Source: Diaporthe sp. PMI_573
Taxonomy: Eukaryota > Ascomycota > Sordariomycetes > Diaporthales > Diaporthaceae
NCBI GenBank assembly: GCA_021399435.1
Contig: JAJTUP010000009.1
Coordinates: 1,302,001-1,366,000 of the forward strand
DNA length: 64,000 bases
Reading direction: 5' to 3'
Part shown: positions 34,953-45,872 of the stretch, piece after piece
How positions within the stretch are numbered: position 1 is the stretch's first letter
Layout: each line of letters begins with the position of its first letter
Position numbers and translations under genes: made by a program
Notes under the pieces: model-generated
What the model was told of the DNA's origin: nothing
What the model saw: only the letters and a program-made list of their open reading frames with translations
The model's database searches: none

Positions 34953-35943
34953 TTACTCGTCGTCACCAATCTTTTATCGGACAAATTGTCAGCACAGTGT
35001 TCAGGCAGTGGGCATAGATAGGGGAGGCTCACCTTCGGGGCCAGGTAGAAGCGCAGGTAGCTGTTGCCTTGCACACCGTACTCGACCAGGAGAGGCACCT
35101 CGTTGGACAGGCAGATCTTGACCTGGTCCGACAGTGCCGAGGCCTTGCAGAAGTTGACCAGGTACTTGAGGGAGAAGGTCAGGGACACGGGCTCGCTCAG
35201 CTCAATCTCGATGTTCTCCTTAGGCTTCTCGACATTTTGGTGGCTGCGCAGAGTCACGGAACCGTTGCCAATGTCGCCGGTGCAGGCGAACTTGACACCG
35301 TCCTTGCTCGCCTCGATCGTAACTGTCGCAGTCAATGAATATTAGCCAGGCTGTGATGCGCTACGAATGTACCGTGTCTTCTACTGTGTGCAGCTCTTAC
35401 CAGACTCAGACATGGCCAGCAGATCTGTGCAGATTCTCCGGAACTCCCCCGAAGGCATCGAGATGGTGGCGGCGTACTCGGTCTCGGGGATGCCCAGGTG
35501 CTCCTGGTCAATGTCCATGAGCTTGAGGTCATACTCGGTGAGGCGGTCGGTGTCGGCGTTCTCAAAGACCAGGTTCAGGCTGTCGGGCGCGTCCTCGGAC
35601 TTGAGGGTCATGATGTCGTCGTTCTGGGCGGCGCGGAGCACCTTGGTCAGGGAGGTGAGGTTGACGCCCAGCGCGATGTTGCGGTCGCACCGGTACGGCG
35701 CGAAGCTGTCGGCCTTGAGCATCATGGACACGAGCGCGACGTGCGAGTTGTCCATGGCCTGCAGCGCGATTCCCGAGTCATTGCAGTCGAAGTTGCAATC
35801 TTGGACCAGGTCCTTGATGGCGTCGACCACCTGTTGGGCGGGCAAGGTGTCAGATAAGTCTACATCTGGGGGAGGATGGATCAAGGGCAACGTGTCCCTA
35901 CCTTCTTCAGGATGCCCGCCTGCTCCAATCGTGCCTCAAGCAT
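34953..35943 (-). CDS. POL30: Proliferating cell nuclear antigen (PCNA)
   Basis: PCNA is the homotrimeric sliding clamp that tethers DNA polymerases delta and epsilon and many repair factors. Four exons: 35943-35902, 35830-35401, 35322-35033 and 34970-34953, giving 259 residues, the standard length. The protein starts [14 protein letters not shown] and ends APKIGDDE, the last six codons being a separate exon. The centre loop region (MALVSMML-like stretch near residue 40) and the interdomain connector [10 protein letters not shown] are clear. Lys164, the residue ubiquitinated or sumoylated in yeast, is conserved at exactly that position in SKDGVKF. All introns have good donors (GTAGGG, GTAAGA, GTGAGC). 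It sits beside dUTPase and pyridoxal kinase. Confidence 0.97.
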
Positions 35944-36988
35944 GGCTGCTCTGGATTTAGTGATTGTTCGTGTCGAAGTGGAAGAGGCACTTGAACGTCG
36001 CGCGTAGCGGGACTTACTGAAGGTCTGAAAGAGAAGAGAGAGTTGCTGGATTAGTTAAGAGTAGTGTGGGAAGGAGAGATGTGATCGTCTGGAGGAGCTT
36101 GGTGGGTATCGTGTGGTAGCAGGTTTGCACAAGCAGGCGAATGGTTTGTAGTCTGAGTAGGCACCGAGAGGGGAGGAGATAAGTAAATCACACAAGTCGC
36201 AAGCCCACGGTTTTTGAATGACGCGCCTCCGTCCGACGCGTAAAATGCGATGCACCGCGCTTGGAGCCCATTAAAATTTAGTGGGGCACATGTGTACTGT
36301 ATGCAGCAGCTGAGTACCCCATGATCCTTGCTGCCTGCAGTGCTCCCAGCGGCCCCCCTCCTCTTCCTCTAGTTCGACAGGCTCGGCGTAAAGACGTCGC
36401 GCTGTTCACCGAGAAACATAGAATGATTTCTAGAAGATGCCAGTGAAGCTTTGCATGCCTTCTCAATCGGGACCAAGCAAGGGCCCGAAGTGACTGAACA
36501 ACCACGGCATTCACCCCGCACACGACAAACATGAGAATCTAGGCAATGCCCCTCGTGATACTGTTGATTAAATGCTTCAATGAATTTGTTGATGTATTGT
36601 TGGATTGTATTTCGGTCAGTATATTCCTACTGTACAGTGACCAAACATTATCGAATATGCTCCATGGCCACATGAGGGCCCTTGGTTCAAAAACACACAC
36701 CCTCAACGCCCTTGAGTTCCGTCGCCCCTCAAGATCTATGTAGTTTTGTACAGGCTGCTTGGATATCGCCGCTGTATGCATTTTCAGACGCAAGGAAAGT
36801 GGTAGTATAAGATCTCAAAGAAAAGGTATCCTCAAAGGACTGTGAGCCGCCGCCGCCGCCGCCGCCAGATGAAACGCCGAGAGCCATGGTTGCAAAAGCA
36901 AGCAAATGAGTAAACCAGAAAACCAAAACACAAGCAAACGTTAGTCATGAAAGGAGCGGCACGGGGTGCGGCCCGGAAAGGTCTTCGC
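35944..36988. other. Intergenic between PCNA and Inp2-like gene
   Basis: Contains the PCNA promoter (left part) and the 3' flank of the Inp2-like gene. A CGC-trinucleotide run lies near 36850-36868. No further gene is supported. Confidence 0.5.
36220..36241. promoter_or_regulatory. MCB boxes upstream of PCNA
   Basis: ACGCGCC at about 36221 and ACGCGT at 36236-36241 lie roughly 280-300 bases upstream of the PCNA start. This is the same pair of motifs as before dUTPase. A single ACGCGT is expected by chance about every 4 kb, so the pairing rather than the single site is the argument. Confidence 0.45.
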
Positions 36989-39039
36989 TCAGAGCGAGAC
37001 GACGCGGCTCGGGTTCGGTGGTAGTGTTTGTCTCCTGTTCTTGTTCGGGCGGAGGTTGATGACCATCTCGAGCTCTTTTAGCATGCCGCGGTTCGCCTCG
37101 AACTTGTCTTTCGTCTCTGCCCTCCTCTCACGCTCCTCTCTCATCTTCGCTATCCTCTCGCCTCTCGTCAGCATGCTCCTGGGTCGCGGTGGCGGGCCTG
37201 CAACGGCCTCGAATATCTCCTCGCTCTCCCCGGAGTTACTGCCTGCGTCGGGGCTATCTGGTGATTCTCCTGTAAGTGCCTTCAGCGCGTCCGAGACACT
37301 CCCACCGCTCTCCTCGACGGTAGTCAACCCTCCCAAGGAGATAGCTGGAGAGAGCAATCCACTGATAGATGAAAGGCGCTTTTCGTTACGGTCGATACCC
37401 GACGCCAGAGCGGCCCTGCCATCCTCCCATGCCTGTTGGAGCATCTTCAGGTCTGAACCGATCGACTCGTACTGTGCCATCAGGCTTGGTCCCAGCTCTG
37501 AGAGGTCGGAGGCTTTGTCCAGGGCCCGATCGGACTCCTCCCGCAGCAATGTCATCTTCGCCTGTAGCCCGCGAATGCCCGTTGTGAGGGAGTTCAGCTT
37601 GCTTAGTTGTGAGCGCCATCTCTCGCGTCCGGGTGAGAGTGGGCCCTTGTCTGCGAGCGACACTGGCGGCTGGAATGACTGTTGCTCCCCCAGAATGTCC
37701 CCTATCCGCTTGTAAGACGCAGCCGTGGCCTCGTTGAGTGTTCGAAGAGATTCCACAACGGTAGTCCATCGCATGAAATCGGAGTCGTCGCCTTGTGCTT
37801 CCATCGACAGGAGTGCACAAAGGAACATCTTTCGCAGTACGTGAAACCGAGATGCCACGATCTTCAGGGTTCGTAGTGACTCCATGTCCTCGAATTCGCC
37901 CTCCGAATAACCCTGCATGGCATCCGACATATCCAGATCGCTGATGTCGTAGATATCGTAGTACCGCTCCAAGTCCAGCTGTTCGGAAAACCCTTTGATC
38001 CCCGAGGAAGCCTGCTCGTACTTGGAAATGATAGCCCCGAAGCTCTTCCTCAGGGCTCTCCTAAGCCTCACGCATCTCCGAGTCTGGCTTTGGTCCTCGA
38101 TTCGGCTGATAGGTGGCAGTGGTGCGCTGAGACGATATCCGCGGGATACAAGCTCCACCTCCTGGACCAGGGCCACTGCGGCGCTCGATGCGCTGTCAAA
38201 GTCCTGTGCTCTTGACACAAACGTTGTGATCTCCGTCAGTGCCTGCTCCCTGACATATTTGAGCCATTGTTGCCTTATGTATGCCTGCGACGCAACACCA
38301 GCGACCCCAAAGACCACCACGAAGACGACCACTCTCTTTTTCGTCAGGTGTGAGAATCCTCCCCCGTACAGCCAGCTGATGAACCACGCGAGCCCGAGCG
38401 CCCCAACAGCCGTGAGGAGCAAGCCTGTTTGCGTGGGTATGTTCGGATCTTGGCCGCTCCCTGGGTGGACCTTGGAGCTCTGCGCCTGGCCATGTTGCCC
38501 TAATATCGAGTGACCGCTTAATAATTGGGATGCAACGATCGTGTAGCGGAATTGCTCCAGGAACTTGGAATTCTCTGCGCGGTCTAGCTTGGTAGCGACT
38601 GCGGTCTGCATATCTCGTGGATCAGCCAAAGATGACAGTGTTTGCGCGGGGACTTTCTTACCGCTCCATCTTGCAATGAGCTCAGGCGCTTCTTGGGCGT
38701 GGAAAGCTTGATGTTCAGCGCATCGGGTATCTTGCCGCGGAAGCGCGCCTTGACCAGAGGCCTCCCCGTGGGAGCGAACGAAGGGCTTGGTGGGCTCGGT
38801 GGTGGTGTGTCTATGATCACGTCTGGTTCCTGATGCGCCCAGTCTCGTTGTTGTTCCTCGCCCTCATCTATTGTTGTGAGAAGTCCGGTCAGCGTAAGGG
38901 GCCGCATGTTGATGTTGTATCATGTGATAAGAGAGGAACAATACAATAGGCCGCGAAAGAAGAACTGTAAAGCACAGGTCGTGGACTGACCCTTGAGGTA
39001 CTCGGCGAGAGGAGTCTCGTCGTAAATTACCGTCTCCAT
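36989..39039 (-). CDS. Inp2/vezatin-like peroxisome inheritance membrane protein
   Basis: Vezatin-type myosin-binding proteins include yeast Inp2, the peroxisomal receptor for myosin V. Three exons (39039-38991, 38867-38662, 38605-36989) give 623 residues. The first exon (METVIYDETPLAEYLK) has the sequence usual for fungal members. Two neighbouring TM segments lie at about 145-165 (GLLLTAVGALGLAWFISWLY) and 176-192 (VVVFVVVFGVAGVASQ). A long helical domain follows with RRCVRLRRALRKSF and AMQGYSEGEFEDMESLRTLK. The C-terminal 150 residues are coiled and charged, including RGERIAKMREERERRAETKDKFEA. Donors are GTCAGT and GTAAGA. Peroxisomal location is inferred from family, not seen in sequence. 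Confidence 0.75.
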
Positions 39040-40076
39040 GAAAGAGATCTAAATCGAGGATGACAAGCTGCGGCACTTGGTGCACCAGCCATGCGGTTAC
39101 ATGTGCACAAAAAGGCTAATGATCCCAACGGGCGTGTGTGTTCACGGGCTTCCGAGGTAGCTGAAAGGGGGGTGGTCGGTATTCGGGCCCAGACCAACAA
39201 AGGATGCCCTCGAAACAAAACGAAACACTGCACAAGTACTGCACTGCACTAAGAGTACACAGTACTGCCTGGAAGGTCGAAGGCGGTGGCGTACTTGGGG
39301 GGGTTGGGTTGGATGCGCGGATTGGCCGGTTCGGAATATCGGTGTGAGCAGCACGGAGTAACGAAGGTGTGTGTCAGTGCCAGAGTCAGTGCCAGTATCC
39401 AGAATGGATTTCTGGCTTGTAGATCTGGGTCTGCGCGGTACCGATGTCGTCTGCAAATGAGTGCAATTGCCAATCACTATCTCATCAGTAGAGAGAGAGG
39501 AGAGAGCCAAAGGCATGTGCAATCAAAAGGGAGGAAGGACACTTGGACGATGCTCGTATGCCCACCGCTCCCTCTCTCGCTTGGGCGGTGCCAGGGGTGT
39601 TCATCAAAGTAAAATGAGTCGACCGAACGAGCTAAGGGTCCAACTGTCCCTGTCCAGAGTGGACATTCGGATTGCAAGCGCTCCTGCGTGCTCAGTGCAG
39701 AGTGCCTGTTGTCTCTGGGCGATGGATGGGCCGCAGTGGGATGGGCCCAGTGCTCATCTCGGACTGCGGATAGGAAGCTGGGGCCGCAGTTCGGGGCCGT
39801 CAGGTGCCATTTTTGGGGCGACAACACCTGCCTGTTGGCTGGGTTCAAGGCACCGCGAAACGGGAGAGCTGCAGGGATACCCGCTGAGGCCTAGCGGCGG
39901 GCATGCCATACTGACTTGGGAAGGCGGGAAGAAGCTCCAGCGCTTCCAGATCGACGACAGCATTCCGAAGCTCGCCCCAGCACTGCCCCAGTTGGTGAGC
40001 AACCTCCGACGACCACGACGAGGAGAGATGCCCCAAGCTTCACCACAGCAATCTTGATTCCCGAACGCAGCCCAAG
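39040..40076. promoter_or_regulatory. Divergent spacer between Inp2-like and EMC6 genes
   Basis: Both genes start here in opposite directions. Open frames of 120-198 codons on both strands overlap each other and have no motif, so none is called. Confidence 0.45.
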
Positions 40077-40501
40077 ATGCCGTCGGAAAAGGAGCTGCAG
40101 ATCTCCCCGATTGTGCAGGAATCTGTCATGCACAATACCAAGGTCAGACATGCCGTTGCCCAGGGCCCCGTCGCCAGTCTGCCGCCAGCTAACCAAGCCG
40201 ATCCACCCAGGCACTCGCCAATCTCCAGTCTCTAACAGCCTCCCTCTTCGGTGTCGCGGCCGGCATACTCGGCCTCGAATCCTACGCCGGCTTCCTCTTC
40301 TACATCGGCCTCACCCTGCTGACGGCTCTCCTCTTCTACGCCATCCGCGTCGCCCCGGCGTCTTTGTCCGCAGGGAAGCCCGTATTCGACACGAGTCGTT
40401 ATTTCCGTGGGCAGCTGGAGCTGTGGACTAGTGGGCTGTCAGGTGGACTGGCTGGGTTCGTTTTGACATGGACACTGTTCTACGGGTTGGTGAGGGCTTA
40501 A
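40077..40501 (+). CDS. EMC6: ER membrane protein complex subunit 6
   Basis: EMC6 is a small core subunit of the EMC, which inserts TM segments of client proteins into the ER membrane. Two exons, 40077-40142 and 40211-40501, give 118 residues, the family length. The first exon ends MHNTK and the second begins ALANLQSLTASLFGVAAGILGLE, the signature of the Rab5-interacting/EMC6 fold. Three hydrophobic segments are seen: SLFGVAAGILGL, GFLFYIGLTLLTALLFY and LSGGLAGFVLTWTLFYGLV. The intron has a GTCAGA donor and an ACCCAG acceptor, phase 0. Confidence 0.92.
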
Positions 40502-41008
40502 GAAGGCCATTCAGAGACGGAGAGGGAGGATGATACCAGTGCATAGAGGGATGTACAGGACTGTGTCCCCGCGTGGGAGCCTCATCGATGTACAATGACA
40601 AAGCTCGCACCTACTCTGCCCAACTACCATTCGAGCTCTGGAGCAATGAGCGATTCATCAGCCTCGTGGGCGGCAACGGGTTCCAAAGTGCTCTTCATCG
40701 GCCAATACCGCACAAGGCCCAGGACGATGCAGAATTGCATGTCGGAGGCAGTATCTTGAGCCAGAGACCACGGAGGCAACTCCAAAGTGTCGGAAGAATC
40801 GTTAGGAATAACGACAACATGCAACGAATGAGTGGATGGTTGCCAAAGTCGGGGGAAATCCACCAGATGCAATTGAGCCAACCAACGGCGGTATCGCCAC
40901 AAGCAGGCATGATTCGGAAAAGGAGTGTCAAAGTATAACAAAGAATTGAAATGCGCTCTATAGGAAAACTAACTCAATGATAAAACACACAATGCTGTCG
41001 TCTATAGA
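40502..41008. other. Intergenic, convergent 3' ends
   Basis: Spacer between the 3' ends of EMC6 and the GTPase gene. A frame at 40573-40938 has no recognisable features. Confidence 0.5.
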
Positions 41009-43621
41009 CTACTCCGCTATCTCTACGACCCTGCCCACAAACCCTTCAAGCCCAGACTTGTCCCTGCTGCCTCCCTCCAGTATCACAACTTGCGAGCCCA
41101 TCTCGACCCACTCCCGCTGCGAAAGGAGCTCGAGCTGCACCTCGTACACTAGCTTACCATTCTCCTGCTGCCTGACGGACTCTTTCTCATCGCTGATGAC
41201 GAAAACGTCGTCATCGTCCTCATCAGGCGTGTCAGGATACGTCCAAGTCGGAGACATGCGTAGGATCCGAGCCGAGGCGCGGACACTGGCGATGTAGACC
41301 TTAACGGTACTACCCACTATCAATTCGTCCGTGGAGGCATCCTCGAAGACCGCAGTGACGCCGCTTGCTGCCTGGAGTGACAAGCCCGTCTCCACCATGT
41401 GCTTGCTGGGCACTGCTAACACCATCCCTTTCCGTATCTTGGGCAGCGGTCGTGGGAGACGCTCAAAGATACTGTCTGAGAGATCCTCCTTTGGCGTGTC
41501 GAAGACAATGCCGATGGTGCCTGCCTGACCGGGCTCCAAAACGCGCACTGGGAGACGCAAGTTGCGAATGGTGGCGATCTGGGCATCGTACCATTCACCC
41601 TTGATGGCAGAGGCCGGGACGGCGTTACGCATCGCGAGTCGGCTGAGCTCCGAGGACGAGTGGTGAGAGACGGATAGCCCTTCCCCGCCTGGCGAGGCCC
41701 GATCCTCAGGAGTCATGGTGCTCGAGTCGTCATCTGGAGGAAACGGGCCTACCAGTACTCGATCGCCCACGGCCAGACGGCCGAAACGCAGATAACCCGC
41801 AACAACCGTGCCATGTTCGGCTTCTTCGTCATCCTTCACCGCATTCCCGTACAACGCCGAGAGGCTGAACTTGTCCTCGATGTGAAACACAGAGTCGGGC
41901 TGCTCGGGATTCAGAGCTAGGCCGATATAGTCTCGAGCTGTGGGAGTAGGCGGTATTGGCAGATTCTGGAGCAGTGCATGTACCAGACCGATCCCTTCGC
42001 CTTTAACGGCACTCGTCGATACGATCGGGACGAAGTCAAGCAGGTTCCCACTCGTCTTCATGTCGGTTATCAGAGGCTGTATGTCATCCTCATCTACTGC
42101 GGGGACTCTCGTGGGGTCAGACTGGATTCTTTGCTTGATCAGCAGCTTCGGCACCCTGCCAGCACTCTTGATTGCGGCCAAGACTTTTGTCAGCGTGGCA
42201 CGAAGACTTGTAGTGGTAGCAACGTCGAGCTTGGTGATGACGATGACAAGAGGCATGCGGAGTTTGAGACACAGGTCCAGGTACGCCTTGGTCTGATTCA
42301 CTTCACCCATGGGAGAGTCCGCCTCATCCTGTGAAGACGTTGATGTGGACTTGCCCTTCGCATCGCCATCAGTAGCAGCCAAGCACAATATTGTCCAGTG
42401 CGGTGCCCAGCCAACGAGTCCTCGCAAGATTGTCCGTCGGAATCGAAGATGGCCGGCAGAATCGGATACGAAAACTAGCCTGCCGTCTCGCGACAAGTCG
42501 TGTATGCCCTCCCAGGAGTCGATGTTGCGGTCCGAGAAACTGTAGATGAGATTTTCGTCGTGGCCGTTGTTCTTGTAGCCAACCAACATTTGAGAGACCG
42601 AGGTTGTCATTCCCGACGTCAGCTCATGTCGATGCCGCAACAAAAAGGTCCGGCTCCTGCCCGAGCCGTTGTCGAAAATACCTGTGCAAAGCGTACCCAG
42701 GAGTGTCGACTTGCCGCCGTCTGTAGGACCCGTGAGAGTAACTCGAAGCTGCTCTGTCGTCGAGCTGGCTTCCACATCAGCTGCTTGACCCGGGGAAACT
42801 GATGTCGTTCGGTCCACTGTGTCCGCTGCTTGATCTTCAATTCCAGGGGAGGGTTTTACAAATGCCTCAACCACATATAGCTTCTCTTGATGAGTGACCG
42901 GCGACGGAGCGGCATCCCCTTGCTTCTTCGGAAAGGACTCCTCGGTCCATCTACACTCTCCAACGCACTGCCTCCTGGTCACTTCCACGACACACCCCAG
43001 GCTTGCTGCCATTACTCGAAGAGTCAAGAGACTCTCCTCCATCTCATCGTCGGGAATCCCAACCAGCGTGCCATCATCGGAAACTCCTATCTCATATAGC
43101 GCGCCTTTAGACTCCTCTAGGCCTTGCCACAGATTTCCAAGCCGCACCGCTGCAGCTAGATCAACGCTGTCATCAGGGAGTTTGGGGATCAGCGAGTCGG
43201 TCGTCCCCAGCGGGTTGTACCTCATCGATTGCTGAAGCCTCCAGAGAAGTTGGGTTGTCAGATGATAGAGACGCAGTTTGCGCGATTCGCTGGTAGTGGT
43301 ATTGAGTTCCGAAGGCGCTTTTCGCCGTGATCCATCTGTTTGGGACGAAGTGATACGACCCACATTAGGGAGGCTGTCATTGGATGTCTCTGTGATAGAG
43401 TGAGACTCGTCCTGCCCAGGTCGCTGAGACCCCGATGGTTTCCCGGAGTTGATGGTCTCATACGGTCGTCTGGGCCGTAGAAGCAAGTGCAGTTTGTACT
43501 CTATCGCCCCCTCCTGTGGCTCTGCCTCCAATTTGGTGACCCTCTTCTCCGGGGTCTCGGCGGGACGCAGCCACGGCGAAGAGACCCTCGTGGGCTCCGT
43601 CTCGAACGTGAACACTGACAT
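41009..43621 (-). CDS. GTPBP1/2-like translational GTPase
   Basis: An intronless gene of 870 residues in the EF-Tu-like GTPase superfamily. GTPBP1/2 act in ribosome rescue and mRNA surveillance in animals; fungal homologues are poorly studied. The first 290 residues are low-complexity and Ser/Thr-rich with a helical part (LRLYHLTTQLLWRLQQSM). The G domain has P-loop GPTDGGKST (298-306), switch-region Thr in GMTTSVS (338-344), DSAGH in place of DTAGH (387-391) and TKLD in place of NKxD (about 460). Domains II and III follow, with VAGYLRFGRLAVGDRVLVGP and VLEPGQAGTIGIVF, both typical of EF-Tu barrels. The tail includes an acidic loop (DEDDDDV). The start gives MSVFTFE and is the first Met in frame. 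Confidence 0.88.
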   Translation of the reverse strand: MSVFTFETEPTRVSSPWLRPAETPEKRVTKLEAEPQEGAIEYKLHLLLRPRRPYETINSGKPSGSQRPGQDESHSITETSNDSLPNVGRITSSQTDGSRRKAPSELNTTTSESRKLRLYHLTTQLLWRLQQSMRYNPLGTTDSLIPKLPDDSVDLAAAVRLGNLWQGLEESKGALYEIGVSDDGTLVGIPDDEMEESLLTLRVMAASLGCVVEVTRRQCVGECRWTEESFPKKQGDAAPSPVTHQEKLYVVEAFVKPSPGIEDQAADTVDRTTSVSPGQAADVEASSTTEQLRVTLTGPTDGGKSTLLGTLCTGIFDNGSGRSRTFLLRHRHELTSGMTTSVSQMLVGYKNNGHDENLIYSFSDRNIDSWEGIHDLSRDGRLVFVSDSAGHLRFRRTILRGLVGWAPHWTILCLAATDGDAKGKSTSTSSQDEADSPMGEVNQTKAYLDLCLKLRMPLVIVITKLDVATTTSLRATLTKVLAAIKSAGRVPKLLIKQRIQSDPTRVPAVDEDDIQPLITDMKTSGNLLDFVPIVSTSAVKGEGIGLVHALLQNLPIPPTPTARDYIGLALNPEQPDSVFHIEDKFSLSALYGNAVKDDEEAEHGTVVAGYLRFGRLAVGDRVLVGPFPPDDDSSTMTPEDRASPGGEGLSVSHHSSSELSRLAMRNAVPASAIKGEWYDAQIATIRNLRLPVRVLEPGQAGTIGIVFDTPKEDLSDSIFERLPRPLPKIRKGMVLAVPSKHMVETGLSLQAASGVTAVFEDASTDELIVGSTVKVYIASVRASARILRMSPTWTYPDTPDEDDDDVFVISDEKESVRQQENGKLVYEVQLELLSQREWVEMGSQVVILEGGSRDKSGLEGFVGRVVEIAE

Positions 43622-44497
43622 TGTCGAAAGAGATGGGGTCTACCTGGCGACTTGGTCACCGAGACAGGTGCTCAGGGTCAAAGACAACAACAGGCGGCCG
43701 GTCAGGCAGGTATGGCGGTGTGATCTGTGATGGCAACGGGTGATCTTTGCTTTGGGACACGTATCTATCCCGCAACCGCGTATCAAGCCCAACCAACACA
43801 AGCCGCTCCGTCAGTTCCCAGTCTTCAGTGACTGACACCAAACGCTTGGGGGAACGCGGTCGTCTCGATGCTGAGCTCCACAGGATACCGAGGTGTGGTC
43901 GGGAGTGTCGACGAGCCGTAGGACTCAGTGTATAGCAAGTTTCCGTACGTTTCTTAGAGGTCTTATGCAAGGAGGATAGCTTGTTGGTAATTGAGGTAAC
44001 ATCTTGACCTAGCTTTGGCTGCTTTCGCAGAGAGAGCGGGTGGTGAGGTGACTCGTAGCTTGCTCTTTTCGAGAGGTGGAAGCTACAAAGGCGGTACAAT
44101 CTTGAAGACTCAAGACCGTCTGCGGCGTTGCGCAGTTTAGCAGTGCATTTTTGCAACCGTGGAATCAATTGAATTTGGCGGGGTGACCAGTATCTCTCTG
44201 GCTTCTTGGAGTGCCGAGGCCCTGGTCGAGTGGTCCAGGTCGGAAGAGGTCTAAACGTTGTGAACAAAGGTGACAGAAGTGAGGTCGGGTGAGGTGAGGT
44301 GGCGTTGGGTCCTGCCTTTGACTGCAAGGTTGGCGGGCAGCTTAAATGGACCGCAACGGCTATTGCTCACAATTTGGCAAGGCAGACGACTACGAAAAGA
44401 GTCACGCCGCTTACCTTCGCAAACAAACTGCGTGACGAGCGAAAACCCGACGATTATTGACTCTACATTGGGAGTCTCAACTCTCGCGTTGCCAACC
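43622..44497. promoter_or_regulatory. Divergent spacer upstream of GTPase gene
   Basis: Holds the promoters of the GTPase gene and the disordered-protein gene. A 223-codon minus-strand frame (44327-43656) ends 34 bases before the GTPase start; it may be leader sequence and is discussed under findings. Confidence 0.4.
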
Positions 44498-45073
44498 ATG
44501 GCAACACCTGTCATTTCACACCCCAAGGCGGTGGACTCATCGCCGCTACTTACAACTGGGGACGAGAGACCCGACAAGGGTGCACGACTGGGGCATGCTA
44601 CGAAGTCAAGCAACGCACTAAGAGAGGCGACTGCCGATCAGCAGGACACGAGCGACAGCGACGACCAGGCCCTTGAAGGCGACAAGAAACTCGAGGTGCA
44701 GGCCGACACGAACCCAAAGCCACAGCCACAGCCACGGCCACGTTTGCAGTCGCCTGCTGCTGTTGGCGCTCCTGACGCTGCCCCCAATGGCAATGAGTCC
44801 TTGGTTCCTGCTGGGCCCAGGCCTGCAGCATCTACAGGACATGGCACTGTCGGCACAAAGATCAAGGACACAGATGCGAAGAAGCAGCAGAAGGACGCAG
44901 GCGTTGTTGTACCTGGTAAATCAGATGCCAAATCGGAAACAGCTGCAGGTGTGCACAAGTCACGCCTGCCGTTCCGCCGCAATGAAAATGATCCCCGCAA
45001 AGGTGGGAAGCAGAAAGAGAAGGGTGCTCTTGGCAGGGCCTGTGAGAAGGTGAGTCTGATACTGAACACTTGA
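44498..45073 (+). CDS. Disordered Pro/Lys-rich protein of unknown function
   Basis: From the Met at 44498 the frame gives 191 residues; it is open further upstream to 44270, but that part looks like promoter. The protein is hydrophilic throughout: an acidic stretch (DTSDSDDQALEGDKK), a Pro/Gln/Arg repeat (PKPQPQPRPRLQ) and a Lys-rich end (RKGGKQKEKGALGRACEK). Directly after ACEK there is a GTGAGT donor at 45050, so the real gene probably continues in a further exon. The only nearby acceptor would leave a 35-nt intron, too short for this genome, so I could not place it. The given end is that of the unspliced frame. Family not recognised. Confidence 0.4.
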   Translation: MATPVISHPKAVDSSPLLTTGDERPDKGARLGHATKSSNALREATADQQDTSDSDDQALEGDKKLEVQADTNPKPQPQPRPRLQSPAAVGAPDAAPNGNESLVPAGPRPAASTGHGTVGTKIKDTDAKKQQKDAGVVVPGKSDAKSETAAGVHKSRLPFRRNENDPRKGGKQKEKGALGRACEKVSLILNT

Positions 45074-45872
45074 GACCCTGACAGGGCGAGCCCACTTCTT
45101 GGTTTCTCAAATCCATCCATGATCCCCCAAGCCCGCTTTGATGATATTGAGGGAAAGGGGTTCCCCAGCTTGCTATTCCGCAGTCCGCAGTCCGCAGAGG
45201 GAGGGCAGGACCCGATCCTGACGGCCAGCGGCTGGCTGTCCCATATGCCACCATGCGTGTCATGCTCGTCCGTCAGATCAGGTCCTCCACGGGGGCTGTG
45301 GTTCAATGTAGCAGCCTAGCTCGAACGTTGTGGAGTACCTAGGTACCCTACCACGTACGCTTCCACCCGGCATGTGGCAATCTTGTTACGAATGGGGCAG
45401 TGGGGGGCGGTCTAAATCCTGGATCTGCGGACGGCATCTGACGGCCAGGCGGGTTCCCAAGGCCGCTAGAACGATGAGATGAGCGGCCAGTGCTAGCCAT
45501 TGGCGCGAGGCCACCGCAAGCTAATTGCAGCCCACCGTGCCTACCTACACCTCTCGCAAAGCCGTCCCACTCCCCGTGCCTGACGACTGTTTTAGCATTT
45601 TGGGAGCATTGAAACCCTCTCAGTTCAGGCCGCCGCCGGGGTCTCCACCGCTACCCTTTCCTATTTATCCCTGTCAACTCTCTCGAAACACGCCTCGGTC
45701 TCAACACCCTTTCCGTCCCCTTTTCCACATCCTACCTCAAGATCAACTGCATTCTTGAACGCCGACGCTCCCTCTTCCGTCACATCTCTCTTGTCCCAAC
45801 CTGTCGTTCCCTGTACCACATCAGCGATTCGCTACAACAAGACTTGTAAATTGACAGTCGGCACAGCTCAAA
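45074..45872. promoter_or_regulatory. Upstream region of sec-9
   Basis: The last 250 bases before sec-9 are strongly pyrimidine-rich (45630-45800), typical of a fungal promoter and leader for a constitutive gene. No other gene is seen. Confidence 0.45.

Noticed and set aside
34421..35335. 304-codon frame over the PCNA third exon
   Set aside because: Read-through of PCNA intron 3 and 3' UTR; the true end is the 18-nt exon coding IGDDE and the stop.
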